DNA from: JAWWOW01 sp033851265 | GTDB lineage: Bacteria; Actinomycetota; Actinomycetes; JAWWOW01 | Direction of reading: 5' to 3' | NCBI GenBank assembly: GCA_033851265.1 | Contig: JAWWOW010000012.1 | Location: 124,001-188,000 of the forward strand | Length of the DNA: 64,000 nt | Shown here: positions 17,730-26,067 of the stretch, piece after piece | Numbering within the stretch: the stretch's first letter is position 1 | How the letters are laid out: every line of letters starts with the position of its first letter | Made by a program: the position numbers and the translations under genes | The notes under the pieces: generated by a model | The model's input: only the letters and a program-made list of their open reading frames with translations | What the model was told of the DNA's origin: nothing | The model's database searches: none

Positions 17730-20072
17730 GTGCCTGAGATGGGCGTCGCAGAGCGGTTCGCGACCGAAGAGCCGCGCCGTTTCTATAGCGCGCTGCTGGA
17801 TGCAGTCGGTCAAGCCGTGATCGCAACAGACCCGGCAGGGCGCGTCATCTATTGGAACCGTGCCGCAGAACGCATGAAGGGCTGGACCGCGGAAGAGGCA
17901 ATCGGGCGTCCGCTTATCGACTTTCTACCGTCAGATAACCCACCAGAGAAGACCGCGGCCCTCTTGACCGCTATAGCCGCCGGGGTGGGTTGGACCGAAG
18001 ACACAGTCGTGTGGCACCGGAATGGCGGCGAAGTTGCGGCGCTGGTAACTGCGACCCCGATCATCGACGCGCAAGGCGATCTCATCGCGATGATTGCTGT
18101 CGGCACCGACCTCACGGATCGACGGGCAGGCGAGGAGACGGTCCGGCATCTCGGTGCGCTGGTCGAGTCCACCGGCGACAGCGTGCTCGGCGAGTTGCGG
18201 ACCGGAGAGATCGTCAGCTGGAACGCGGCGGCTGAGGATCTCTATGGCTACACCGCGGAAGAGGCGATCGGGCAGAACGTCTCGCTGCTGCAGCCCGATG
18301 ACCGACACGAAGAGCTCGAGGCCATCTTCGAACGGTTTCATGCCGGCCACGCCGTGCTCAACCTAGAGACGGAGCATGTGCGGGCCGACGGCACACTTGT
18401 CGATGTGTCGTTGACGGTAGCGCCTACCTTCGACGCTGACGGGGCTGTGGATGGCGCCTCGGCGATGGCGCACGATCTCACTGACGTCCGCACGATGGAG
18501 ACTGCCTCCGTTCACAACGCGCAGCACGATGCGCTGACGGAGTTGCCGAACCGCGAACTGTTGTGCGAACGTCTTAAGCAAACTCTCGTAACGGTCGGGC
18601 GAAGCGATGCGCCGGTGGCTGTTCTGTTTCTCGATCTCGATATGTTCAAGACGGTCAACGATGCCGTCGGACACGCGGTGGGGGACAGGATTTTGATCGA
18701 GGTGGCTGGTCGGCTGAAGGCTGTTACGCGGGGCGACGACATCGTGTCGCGATTCTCCGGCGATACCTTCGTGGTTGTCAGCAGCGGCGCAGACGAGTCG
18801 ACCGCTGCGCGCGTTGCTGCCCGTCTGCTGCATTCACTTGTCGACCCGATCAACGTCAGCGGGACTCTGGTGTACATCAGCGCCAGCATCGGCATCGCCG
18901 TTTCGCCGCCGATGGATGCCGAGTTGCTGCTGACCCACGCCGAAGCAGCGATGTACGACGCGAAGGCGCGGGGTCGCGCCCGTACCCGATTCTTCGACCC
19001 CGAGATGGCGATGGCCCGGGATCCACATGAGCGACTGCAGCTGTCCAACGATCTGCGCCAAGCCCTTTACGAAGATGCGCTCGAGGTTTGGTACCAGCCC
19101 ATCGTGGATCTCGCGAGCGGCGTGATGCTTGGCGTCGAAGCCCTATGCCGGTGGGACCACCCCAGCCGTGGCATGGTCTCGCCGATCAGTTTTGTCACGG
19201 TCGCGGAGGACACCGGGCTCATCGGTGCGCTCGATTCCTGGGTGATGCATCGTGCCTGCAGAGACCTGCGGGTCATGATTAAGCGCGGCCTGCTCGACGC
19301 GGATGGGTACGTCGGCGTCAACGTGTCCGCGCACAATATCGAGGATGTAACGCTGCAAGGAACTGTGCGGTCGGCGGTCAAATCAGCCGGGATTCCCTAC
19401 CCCCGGCTCACGTTGGAACTGACCGAGACCGGCGCGATGGCCGACATGGAGAGCGCGGGCCACGTTCTGGATGAGCTGGGCGCGCTGGGTGTCGGCATCG
19501 CTCTCGATGACTTCGGAACCGGGTACTCCTCCCTGAGCTACCTGCACCGGTTCCCCGTCAATATGGTCAAGATCGATCGATCGTTCGTGCAGAACATCAC
19601 CGAGAACCCGGATGCCCTGGCTATCGCTGTTTCGATCATCGACCTGGGCCGATCCGCGCAACTGACGACCGTAGCCGAGGGAATCGAGTCCCCGGAGCAA
19701 TTGACGCTGCTGCGGAAACTGGGGTGTCGCGCCGGGCAGGGCTACCTTTGGAGTCCGGCTCTTCCTCTCGACGACCTCGTGGCGCTGGTGAACGAGCAGC
19801 CGAAGCGACATTTCCGCACGTCGGGCGGCGCCAAAGAGTCCTCGCCCAGCCGACCACGAGCCACCGACGCCACCATCGACCACGGCCTGAAGCGGCTGAT
19901 CGAGATGTACCAGGGCGGAGCCTCCCTGGACACAATCGCCGCTGCGCTCAACCAAGAAGGATTCAAAACACCCTCTGTCATCCGGTGGCACCGAGCCAGC
20001 GTTGCCCAGGTCATCGCCACCACGCTTTCCCCGCAGCATCGCCGTAGCAAGCGGCGGCACGAGGACGCTTAG
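17730..20072 (+). CDS. PAS-PAS-GGDEF-EAL c-di-GMP protein with recombinase-like C-terminal helix
   Basis: A 780-aa protein: PAS (about 20-130), PAS (about 140-255), GGDEF (about 262-430), EAL (about 445-690), tail (about 725-780). The GGDEF loop reads FSGDTF, so the catalytic acidic residue is lost and cyclase activity is unlikely. The EAL domain keeps GVEALCRW, NVSA, ELTETG, DDFGTGYSSLSYL, KIDRSF and AEGIE, so c-di-GMP phosphodiesterase activity is likely. The tail LIEMYQGGASLDTIAAAL then NQEGFKTPSVIRWHRASV resembles the small helical segment of large serine recombinases and may bind DNA. No signal peptide or membrane helix is seen. The start could be ATG 17739 instead of GTG 17730. Confidence 0.9.
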   Translation: MPEMGVAERFATEEPRRFYSALLDAVGQAVIATDPAGRVIYWNRAAERMKGWTAEEAIGRPLIDFLPSDNPPEKTAALLTAIAAGVGWTEDTVVWHRNGGEVAALVTATPIIDAQGDLIAMIAVGTDLTDRRAGEETVRHLGALVESTGDSVLGELRTGEIVSWNAAAEDLYGYTAEEAIGQNVSLLQPDDRHEELEAIFERFHAGHAVLNLETEHVRADGTLVDVSLTVAPTFDADGAVDGASAMAHDLTDVRTMETASVHNAQHDALTELPNRELLCERLKQTLVTVGRSDAPVAVLFLDLDMFKTVNDAVGHAVGDRILIEVAGRLKAVTRGDDIVSRFSGDTFVVVSSGADESTAARVAARLLHSLVDPINVSGTLVYISASIGIAVSPPMDAELLLTHAEAAMYDAKARGRARTRFFDPEMAMARDPHERLQLSNDLRQALYEDALEVWYQPIVDLASGVMLGVEALCRWDHPSRGMVSPISFVTVAEDTGLIGALDSWVMHRACRDLRVMIKRGLLDADGYVGVNVSAHNIEDVTLQGTVRSAVKSAGIPYPRLTLELTETGAMADMESAGHVLDELGALGVGIALDDFGTGYSSLSYLHRFPVNMVKIDRSFVQNITENPDALAIAVSIIDLGRSAQLTTVAEGIESPEQLTLLRKLGCRAGQGYLWSPALPLDDLVALVNEQPKRHFRTSGGAKESSPSRPRATDATIDHGLKRLIEMYQGGASLDTIAAALNQEGFKTPSVIRWHRASVAQVIATTLSPQHRRSKRRHEDA

Positions 20073-20085
20073 CGTGTTGCAATCG

Positions 20086-20499
20086 TCAGGTTCCGACCGT
20101 GACTGGATCGCTGCGCGGGCTTTCGGCACCTGACCACGAATGCTGCCGAGGGATGATCGTGTAGCGCCACGTCCCGTTCGGCGCTGTGGCCTCGATACAC
20201 CTGGTGGTCGTGACGAGGCCCGCGCACGCGGTGGTGATTGTGCGCGGGGTACCACTTGCCGCGTCGTACACGCGGACCTCATAGCCTGTTGCCGATGGGC
20301 CTAGATCTGACGCCGTCCACGAGACCGTTACGTTCGTGGTGCCCGCGGCGACGGGCGTGTTACCTGCAGCGAGGATCATTGCGGCGGATCGGCCTGCGGA
20401 ACCGATAGCCGTTGTCGACTGCCACGCCCCGAAGGCGTTCGCCGTCGCTAGCGTGCCGGTCGACAGAAGGCCGACGAGCAGAACCGTTCGGTTTCTCAC
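20086..20499 (-). CDS. Exported fibronectin-III-like protein
   Basis: A 137-aa protein with an N-terminal export signal (RTVLLVGLLSTGTLATANAF) followed by FGAWQSTTAIGSAG, similar to the SipW-type signal context (hydrophobic run then AW/AF and S/T). The mature part looks like one fibronectin type III domain: VTVSWTASDLGPSATGYEVR, and later GTWRYTIIPRQHSWSG. Two cysteines (TACAGL and TRCIEA) may form a disulfide. The preceding gene on this strand, 82 bp upstream, encodes another small exported protein with the same kind of signal, so they probably form a surface or extracellular pair. It converges on the EAL gene with 13 bp between stops. Confidence 0.65.
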   Translation of the reverse strand: MRNRTVLLVGLLSTGTLATANAFGAWQSTTAIGSAGRSAAMILAAGNTPVAAGTTNVTVSWTASDLGPSATGYEVRVYDAASGTPRTITTACAGLVTTTRCIEATAPNGTWRYTIIPRQHSWSGAESPRSDPVTVGT

Positions 20500-20581
20500 G
20501 CCATGTCCTCGCTTCGCACCGGTGTATTCGCTGCCGCGCAGGCCGATGGCGCGATTGGGGAGACCGCGCCATCGGCAGTTG

Positions 20582-21049
20582 CTAGCTCTGCGCGCCGGTC
20601 AGCGTCAGCCCAATGTCGAACGTCTTGGCCTGGCAACCGTCCGGTGCGTCCGTAGCCATGCCGACCACGTCCGTGATGCTCAGCGGCTCAGAAGTCGAGT
20701 TTGCCTCAACGACGAGACTGAGCCCGGCCTTCGCGACCGCCGTGACGTTGACGTTTGGGCAGGCCGTCGGATCGGAAGACACGGCTGTGCCCGGGGTCGT
20801 CATGCTGGTGAAGGTGACGGCGTACGGGTTCGTGTTCGTCAGCGTGAAACTGACGTCTCCTGCCGTGAATCCCGGATACAGGTCGGCCGGGCCAGTGCTG
20901 GCGCTGACCGTGACGACAACCGCGCTACCCGAGCTGGCGCGACCGCTGCCGGTGCCGCTCGACGACCAGGCCGCGTAGGCAATGCCGGCAGCGAGTACCG
21001 CTGCCCCGGCAATTGCTGCTCCTGTGACGATGTTGCGTTTGCGAATCAT
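20582..21049 (-). CDS. Exported protein with SipW-type signal peptide
   Basis: The open frame extends upstream, but the ATG at 21049 (MIRKRNIVTGAAIAG) starts a typical signal: KRN, then IVTGAAIAGAAVLAAGIAY and AAWSSSGTGSG. This is the SipW-dependent arrangement seen in TasA/camelysin-like and related actinobacterial surface proteins. The 155-aa product has a beta-rich mature part (VSFTLTNTNPYAVTFTSMTT) with cysteines in TACPNV and DGCQAK. The role is unknown; fibre, matrix or pilus-like assembly is possible because such signals mark proteins cleaved by a dedicated peptidase. No such peptidase gene is in the window. Confidence 0.65.
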   Translation of the reverse strand: MIRKRNIVTGAAIAGAAVLAAGIAYAAWSSSGTGSGRASSGSAVVVTVSASTGPADLYPGFTAGDVSFTLTNTNPYAVTFTSMTTPGTAVSSDPTACPNVNVTAVAKAGLSLVVEANSTSEPLSITDVVGMATDAPDGCQAKTFDIGLTLTGAQS

Positions 21050-21262
21050 GAGTGCCTTTCCCGTGCGGTGCGACCCACTTGGCCGCTGCTCGCGGTATTC
21101 GACCGCGGCGCAACGGGGATGAACGACGCCAGCCACAAGTGATCAGAAGATCACCCACGGGCGTCTTCACGGATCGGTGAACGCTTGACTTAGTGACTAC
21201 CTATCTCCGCCATCCTGAGCACTTGGCGGCTGTTGCGGGCAATGTCGAGACAGGCGGTCTCT

Positions 21263-21296
21263 CGAGTTCCGTCCCACTTGCAGGGGACGGAACTCG
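21263..21296 (-). terminator. 13-bp perfect hairpin downstream of aldo/keto reductase gene
   Basis: A perfect 13-bp stem, arms 21263-21275 (CGAGTTCCGTCCC) and 21284-21296, with an 8-nt loop. It lies 53 bp beyond the stop of the minus-strand reductase gene in a 300-bp gap with no gene. There is no U-tract, as is common for actinobacterial terminators. Confidence 0.55.
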
Positions 21297-21348
21297 CGCG
21301 TCCGGAGGGTGATGGATCTGGCGATGGTGACGAGGCCAGACGGCTTCG

Positions 21349-22398
21349 TCAGGTGCCGATTTTCGACTGCTCACGCCACAAGTCGACAGCTGGGTCGTCC
21401 GTAGCGAGTGTGTCGATGGTGGAGAGTTCGTCGCTGCTGAACCTGGTCTGCTCGACCGCGGCTACGTTCTCCTCCAGTTGCCGCACTGAACTGGCGCCGA
21501 CAACGACCGATGTGACGCGTTCGTCGCGCAACACCCAGGACAGGGCCATCTGCGCCAGGGACTGGCCGCGGCTGGCGGCGATGCCGTTGAGGCGACGCAG
21601 CGCGTCCAGTCGCTGTTCGGAGAGCGCCTGCCTGGAGAGCGTCGAGTCGTTGCGCGAGGCACGCGACCCGCTGGGGACGCCGTCGAGGTACTTGCCGGTG
21701 AGCAGACCCTGCGCGAGCGCGGTGAACGCGATGCAGCCAGCGCCGACCTCGGCGAGCACGTCGAGGAGCCCGTGCTCGACCCATCGGTTCAGCATCGAGT
21801 ACGACGGTTGGTGGATGAGCAGCGGCGTTCCAAGGTCGCGCAGGATGGCCGCGGCCTGGCGGGTGCGCTCTGGGCCGTAAGACGAGATGCCGACGTAGAG
21901 CGCTTTGCCTTGCTGCACCGCGGTGTGCAGGGCACCCATCGTCTCTTCGAGCGGCGTGTCGGGGTCGGGCCGGTGGCTATAGAAGATGTCGACGTAGTCC
22001 AGCCCGAGCCTCGCTAGCGACTGGTCGAGGCTTGCGAGCAGGTACTTGCGCGACCCGTGGTCGCCGTACGGGCCGGGCCACATGTCCCAGCCGGCTTTGC
22101 TGCTGATGATGAGCTCGTCGCGGTAGCGGCGGAAGTCTTCGGTGAGCACACGACCGGCGTTGATCTCGGCGGCGCCGTACGGCGGCCCGTAGTTGTTGGC
22201 CAGGTCGAAGTGGGTGATGCCAAGGTCGAACGCGCGGTGCATAACTGCGCGCTGCGTCTCGAGGGGTCGGTCGTCCCCGAAGTTCTGCCAGAACCCCAGC
22301 GAGACCATCGGCAGCTCGAGGCCGCTTCGACCGGAACGCCGGTAGCGCATCTTCCCGTACCGGCCGTCGTCGGCGACGAACGTCCTGCCTGTCTCCAT
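21349..22398 (-). CDS. Aldo/keto reductase, L-glyceraldehyde-3-phosphate reductase-like (YghZ family)
   Basis: A 349-aa TIM-barrel reductase. The ATG at 22398 sits 9 bases after AGGAAAGG; an ATG three codons earlier touches the ribosome site and is less likely. The catalytic tetrad is visible: Asp in HFDLANNYG, Tyr in NNYG, Lys in IISSKAGWDMWPGPYG and His in FYSHRPDPDTP. The SSKAGWDMWPGPYGDHGSRK segment and overall length fit the YghZ/Gpr group, which reduces L-glyceraldehyde 3-phosphate and methylglyoxal with NADPH. The next gene upstream (DUF1275) is 21 bp away on the same strand, so they are probably co-transcribed. Confidence 0.88.
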   Translation of the reverse strand: METGRTFVADDGRYGKMRYRRSGRSGLELPMVSLGFWQNFGDDRPLETQRAVMHRAFDLGITHFDLANNYGPPYGAAEINAGRVLTEDFRRYRDELIISSKAGWDMWPGPYGDHGSRKYLLASLDQSLARLGLDYVDIFYSHRPDPDTPLEETMGALHTAVQQGKALYVGISSYGPERTRQAAAILRDLGTPLLIHQPSYSMLNRWVEHGLLDVLAEVGAGCIAFTALAQGLLTGKYLDGVPSGSRASRNDSTLSRQALSEQRLDALRRLNGIAASRGQSLAQMALSWVLRDERVTSVVVGASSVRQLEENVAAVEQTRFSSDELSTIDTLATDDPAVDLWREQSKIGT

Positions 22399-22419
22399 CG
22401 CGTTCATCCTTTCCTTGGG

Positions 22420-23160
22420 TCAGGCTGCGGGTGTTCGCCAGGGCGCCGGATGGCGGGTCGTGATGACCGCGGCAACCGTCACCACGGTGAGGAGCCCGGT
22501 GCCGAGGGCGAGTGCGGCTGTCGCACTGGCGTTGAGGACCAGTTCGGCGCCGGCGACAGCGCCAGCGAGCATTGCCAGCACGGTCAGCAGCCGCCGGGCC
22601 AGTGTGGCGTTGGGCTTCCCGCGCGCGGCTGTGTCCGCGGCGAGGCCGGTCAGCGTCATCGTCAGGACCGTTGTCGTCAGGTCCGGTACGGCGAGCCCGC
22701 GGGCGACGGCGTTCTGGATTCCCATGCCGACGGCGAGCACCGCGGCGACAACATCTCTGCCGCCCGCGGACAACGCGGAGCAGGAGGCGGCTGTGATTGT
22801 GAGTGCGGTAGCGACGAAGACGAGCTCCATACCGCATCCGACCATGAGCAACCGGGCGCGATCCCTACCGACCCGCCCGATGAGCCAGCCGCCAGCACGG
22901 GCACCGACGAGGAACCCGGCTAGGGCTGCCAGTGACGCGGCCAGGGCGAAGCCCGGGGCACCGGCGAGAGCGAACCCGACGAACACGACGTTGCCGGTCA
23001 TGTTCGCGACGAACACGCGTCCCAACGAGAGGATGCTCACCGCGTCCACGACACCGGTCAGCACTGTCAGCCCCACCAGCAGTGCGGGAAGCGGGCCGTG
23101 CGCGGCGTCGGCGGTCAGCCAACCGATCCTGCTGTGACGTGCGGCGACGGCGATGGTCAT
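22420..23160 (-). CDS. DUF1275 (YoaK) family membrane protein
   Basis: A 246-aa protein with about six transmembrane segments. The family signature is clear: LTGVVDAVSILSLGRVFVAN then MTGNVVFVGFALAG, followed by GMGIQNAVARGLAVPDLTTT. DUF1275 proteins are inner-membrane proteins of unknown transport or regulatory role. AAGGAG precedes the ATG by 6 nt. It is the first gene of a two-gene unit with the aldo/keto reductase. Confidence 0.88.
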   Translation of the reverse strand: MTIAVAARHSRIGWLTADAAHGPLPALLVGLTVLTGVVDAVSILSLGRVFVANMTGNVVFVGFALAGAPGFALAASLAALAGFLVGARAGGWLIGRVGRDRARLLMVGCGMELVFVATALTITAASCSALSAGGRDVVAAVLAVGMGIQNAVARGLAVPDLTTTVLTMTLTGLAADTAARGKPNATLARRLLTVLAMLAGAVAGAELVLNASATAALALGTGLLTVVTVAAVITTRHPAPWRTPAA

Positions 23161-23179
23161 CTCGGCTCCTTGCCTCGTC

Positions 23180-23370
23180 CATCAGGGTGCGGGCGGAGTA
23201 ACCAGGTTCCGATGTCGCCGGTTTTCCTCGATCCCTACGAGGTTCACCCAGTCGGAGACTGAGACATTCTCGAGCCCTGGATCCCAGCCGACGATCTCGA
23301 GGCGTTCAACGACAACGACAACAATGTCGGCCAGATCGAACTCTCGCCACGTACCTGCGGGACGCTGTAA
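23180..23370 (+). pseudogene. Degenerate gene of an actinobacterial ADP-ribosylation/crystallin J1-like family
   Basis: Two frames together spell a recognisable C-terminal half. Frame +2 gives HQGAGGVTRFRCRR up to about 23209. Frame +1 continues VFLDPYEVHPVGD, an in-frame TGA at 23260-23262, then DILEPWIPADDLEAFNDN and VGQIEL before TAA at 23368. The WIPADDLEAFN-VGxIE ending is typical of the small proteins annotated ADP-ribosylation/crystallin J1 in actinobacteria. At least one frameshift, one stop and loss of the 5' half make it non-functional. I rely on recalled family sequences; a BLASTX would settle it. Confidence 0.55.
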
Positions 23371-23515
23371 AGCGCCTCAGTCGGACGGCCAGGTCCGGTT
23401 GGGGGTGTCCGCGAGTGACCGCGATCGTTTCCCGACGCTCCTGTGACCAGTTCTGTGACCATGGGCGGACGCAAGAGTCTGGGTTAGACGTCGGGGACTG
23501 GGAGTGTCTACCGTT

Positions 23516-23546
23516 GCTAGACATTTGCAGTCTAGCGTATCTAGAC
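23516..23546 (+). promoter_or_regulatory. Overlapping inverted repeats (operator) before hicA
   Basis: GCTAGAC-N7-GTCTAGC (23516-23536) and GTCTAG-N5-CTAGAC (23530-23546) are two perfect inverted repeats sharing a half-site, that is, three copies of the CTAGAC word. They end 20 bp before the hicA ATG. A TATGAG (23556-23561) follows and could be the -10 box of a leaderless transcript starting at ATG 23566. Antitoxin autoregulation is the obvious role, since HicB downstream has a C-terminal helix-turn-helix. Confidence 0.6.
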
Positions 23547-23565
23547 TTACTCTCTTATGAGACCC

Positions 23566-23763
23566 ATGAGCAAGCGGGACGTCCTTCGTGCTCTGGAGAG
23601 GGCCGGATGCATGCTCAAGCGCTCGGGCGGTCGTCACGAGGTGTGGGGTTGTCCGTGTGGAAAGCACAGTACGGCGCTCCCGGACCACCGGCAGGTAACC
23701 GCCGGCGTGATCCGCAACATCATTCGCGACCTGGCTTGCCTGCCGAAGGGATGGCTGCAGTGA
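23566..23763 (+). CDS. hicA: HicA-family mRNA interferase toxin
   Basis: A 65-aa protein (68 if ATG 23557 is used; that codon overlaps the likely -10 box). It has the HicA dsRBD-like fold: MSKRDVLRALERAGCMLKRS, then GGRHEVWGCPCGKHSTALPD and a C-terminal helix VTAGVIRNIIRDL. The histidine in GGRHEVW is the predicted catalytic residue that cleaves mRNA. The CPCGKH cysteines are common in actinobacterial members. It is followed by hicB with a 4-nt overlap, the usual toxin-first order. Confidence 0.85.
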   Translation: MSKRDVLRALERAGCMLKRSGGRHEVWGCPCGKHSTALPDHRQVTAGVIRNIIRDLACLPKGWLQ

Positions 23764-24230
23764 AGGCAGTGAAGGCGTACACCGCCCGCGCCCACCGCGA
23801 AGGCAAGTGGTGGGTTGTCCATGTTCCGGAGATCGACAAGACAACACAGGTACGACGCCTCGACCAAGTCGACGAGTACGTCCGCGATCTCATCGGGTTG
23901 TTCACGAAAGACAACCCGAGTTCAGTCGAGGTCCGTAGGGAGTTCGAGCTTCCTAGCCACGTCAATGAAGCACTAGACGAAGCGCGGCGACTTCGGGAGA
24001 ACGCCGAGACCGAGACCGCGAAGGCTCGAATGCTTGTCGTTCGCACCGCTCGTGACTTGGCCGACCGTGGCTTGTCGGTAAGGGATATCGGAACTGTCCT
24101 CGGCGTGTCCTTTCAACGCGCGCAGCAGTTGCTCGCCGATGCAGCAGTAACCAAGAAGACATCGCCGGGGGAAAGACGGATCAAGAAGGCGGCACCAAAG
24201 AAGCGCACCAGGGTCTCCGCCAGTCGGTAG
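23760..24230 (+). CDS. hicB: HicB-family antitoxin with C-terminal DNA-binding domain
   Basis: A 156-aa protein. GTG 23760 overlaps the hicA stop and lies 9 bases after GAAGGG; the upstream ATG 23751 directly touches that ribosome site, so GTG is preferred. The N-terminal part (YTARAHREGKWWVVHVPEID) is the partial RNase-H fold of HicB that covers the toxin; the C-terminal part (RDLADRGLSVRDIGTVLGVS then FQRAQQLLAD) is a helix-turn-helix, followed by a basic tail. It should neutralise HicA and bind the inverted repeats upstream of hicA. The length is slightly above the usual 110-140 residues. Confidence 0.8.
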   Translation: MKAVKAYTARAHREGKWWVVHVPEIDKTTQVRRLDQVDEYVRDLIGLFTKDNPSSVEVRREFELPSHVNEALDEARRLRENAETETAKARMLVVRTARDLADRGLSVRDIGTVLGVSFQRAQQLLADAAVTKKTSPGERRIKKAAPKKRTRVSASR

Positions 24231-24254
24231 GGGAACCGTGGTCATGAGTCAGCA

Positions 24255-24522
24255 TTGAGTAATTCGGAGTCCGCGAGCCCCGCTGAAACTGCAAGTGCCG
24301 GCGCCTCGTTCCCGCCGCTGCTCACGGACCGGTCGTACGGACAGGGGAACGTCGAGGCCTCGGAGGTCGAGCGTCTTCACGGTGAACGAGCCGCGGTAGC
24401 CGAAAAGGCCCGAGCTCGCAGCGAGCGACACGGCCTGCGAGCGGGATCGCTGCAAGCACTGGGTCGCAGGACAAGGCCGAGTTATACGGGCAGCTCAACC
24501 TGCAACTTGTGTACCCCCTATA
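24255..24522 (+). pseudogene. Degenerate 3' end of a recombinase-like gene
   Basis: Frame 0 reads EVERLHGERAAVAEKARARS, a charged coiled-coil helix. Frame +2 then gives SQDKAELYGQLNLQLVYPL and a stop at 24521-24523. DKAELY-GL-LxYxP is the ending of many large serine recombinases and related transposon enzymes, preceded by just such a helix. A frameshift near 24465 would join them. No catalytic domain exists nearby. The stop codon itself is part of an ATAGACCCCC repeat discussed below. The assignment is by recall and moderate. Confidence 0.4.
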
Positions 24523-24530
24523 GACCCCCC
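24520..24530 (+). repeat. ATAGACCCCC repeat, left of chrA
   Basis: One copy of the ATAGACCCCC word, 140 bp before chrA. Matching copies lie to the right of chrA at 26110 and 26122, and an inverted core copy at 26068. Together they bracket the chromate transporter gene. They may be recombinase binding sites or scars of an old insertion. Confidence 0.45.
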
Positions 24531-24657
24531 TCCAAGATCATGACCTCGGCGCGATGACGCCGTACCCGGCGCTTGGCTCACTGACATCGTCAGAGTGAGG
24601 CAGCGTGGCGTGCCCGGCTAACGCCAGTCGACAGCCTTTTCAGGAATGCTTCTCCGT

Positions 24658-26058
24658 ATGACAGTCACCGCGCCGACGCCTGAGGGAGCGCGCGGAAGAA
24701 GGTCTCGGCGTGACCTCGTCCCACTTCGGGAGGCGACGGCCGCCTGGTTCCGAATTTCGTTGCAGACCTTCGGCGGGCCGGCCGGTCAGATCGCCGTCAT
24801 GCAACGTGCGCTGGTTGATGAGAAGCGGTGGATCGGTCAGCAGCGGTTCCTGCACGCGCTGAACTACTGCATGTTGCTGCCGGGTCCGGAGGCGCAGCAA
24901 CTCGCGGTCTACGTCGGGTGGCTGCTCAACGGCACGGTCGGTGGGCTGATCGCCGGCACCCTGTTCGTGCTGCCCGGTCTGGTTGCGCTGCTGGCGTTGT
25001 CCGCGATCTACGTCGCGTACGGCTCGGCGACTGCTGTGGTCGGCATCTTCGTGGGGCTTGCTCCCGCAGTGCTGGCCATTGTCGCGCAAGCTGTTGTTCG
25101 GGTTGGTCGTCGCGCGCTCGGCCATCCCGCGTTTGTTGCGATCGCTGTGGCGGCGTTCGTCGCGCTTGCCGTGTTCCGCGTTCCGTTCCCCGTCGTGGTC
25201 GCGGTCGCCGCGATCATCGGGGGGGCCCTCGGCCGCTACGCCCCGCAGACGATGCGACCGGCCAGCCACGCCGCGGCAGCGGATGGGCCGCCGCCGGTCA
25301 TCGCTGATGACGCGCTGCACGGGGAGCCCCCGTCCGGCCGCCGCGCTGCCCGCATCCTCGGCGTTGGCGTGTTCATCTGGGCGGCGCCGCTCGTCGCGGT
25401 CGCGTTGTTGACCGGGCGACACAGCACCCTGACGACCCAGGGCGTGTTCTTCAGCGGGACCGCACTGGTGACCTTCGGCGGTGCCTACGCCGTGCTCGCC
25501 TTCGTAGCGCAGCGAGCCGTCGAGGTCTACCACTGGGTGACCGCAAGGGAAATGGTCCGCGGCCTCGGCCTCGCCGAAACCACACCGGGCCCGCTGATCA
25601 TGGTGGTCGTCTTCGTCGCGTTCCTCGGCGCCTACCGTCAGCACGGGTCGCTCGATCCGTGGCTCGCTGCCGTCCTCGCCGGGCTGCTGGTCACGTGGGC
25701 GACATTCGTACCCTGCTTCATCTTCATTTTCCTCGGCGCCCCGTACGTCGAACGACTGCGCGGCAACAAGTCGCTCGGCGCCGCGCTCGCTGGGATCACC
25801 GCAGCCGTCGTCGGTGTCATCGCGAACCTGGCGCTCTACTTCGCCGTACACACGCTCTTCCGCGACACGCACACGATCACGACGGGCCCGTTCGACATGG
25901 ACGTACCGAACCTCAGCACGCTGCGCCCGGTTTCCGCGGTCATCGCCGCCGCCGCCGCCCTACTGATCTTCCGGTTCAACTGGTCCGTCCTGCGGACCCT
26001 CGGCATCTGCGCGCTGCTCGGCCTCATCGCCAGCTTCACCCCGCTGTCGATCGCTTAA
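24658..26058 (+). CDS. chrA: Chromate transporter ChrA
   Basis: A 466-aa membrane protein with two CHR domains. The first has FRISLQTFGGPAGQIAVMQR and LLPGPEAQQLAVYVGWLL; the second has GTALVTFGGAYAVLAFVAQR and GLAETTPGPLIMVVVFVAFL. About 10-12 transmembrane segments are visible, with a loop of some 50 residues between the halves. ChrA exports chromate by proton antiport. An ATG at 24646 is possible but touches the AGGA ribosome site; 24658 is preferred. It lies alone in an accessory-looking stretch bracketed by repeats, consistent with transfer. No chrB regulator is nearby. Confidence 0.92.
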   Translation: MTVTAPTPEGARGRRSRRDLVPLREATAAWFRISLQTFGGPAGQIAVMQRALVDEKRWIGQQRFLHALNYCMLLPGPEAQQLAVYVGWLLNGTVGGLIAGTLFVLPGLVALLALSAIYVAYGSATAVVGIFVGLAPAVLAIVAQAVVRVGRRALGHPAFVAIAVAAFVALAVFRVPFPVVVAVAAIIGGALGRYAPQTMRPASHAAAADGPPPVIADDALHGEPPSGRRAARILGVGVFIWAAPLVAVALLTGRHSTLTTQGVFFSGTALVTFGGAYAVLAFVAQRAVEVYHWVTAREMVRGLGLAETTPGPLIMVVVFVAFLGAYRQHGSLDPWLAAVLAGLLVTWATFVPCFIFIFLGAPYVERLRGNKSLGAALAGITAAVVGVIANLALYFAVHTLFRDTHTITTGPFDMDVPNLSTLRPVSAVIAAAAALLIFRFNWSVLRTLGICALLGLIASFTPLSIA

Positions 26059-26067
26059 CGCGCCTTC

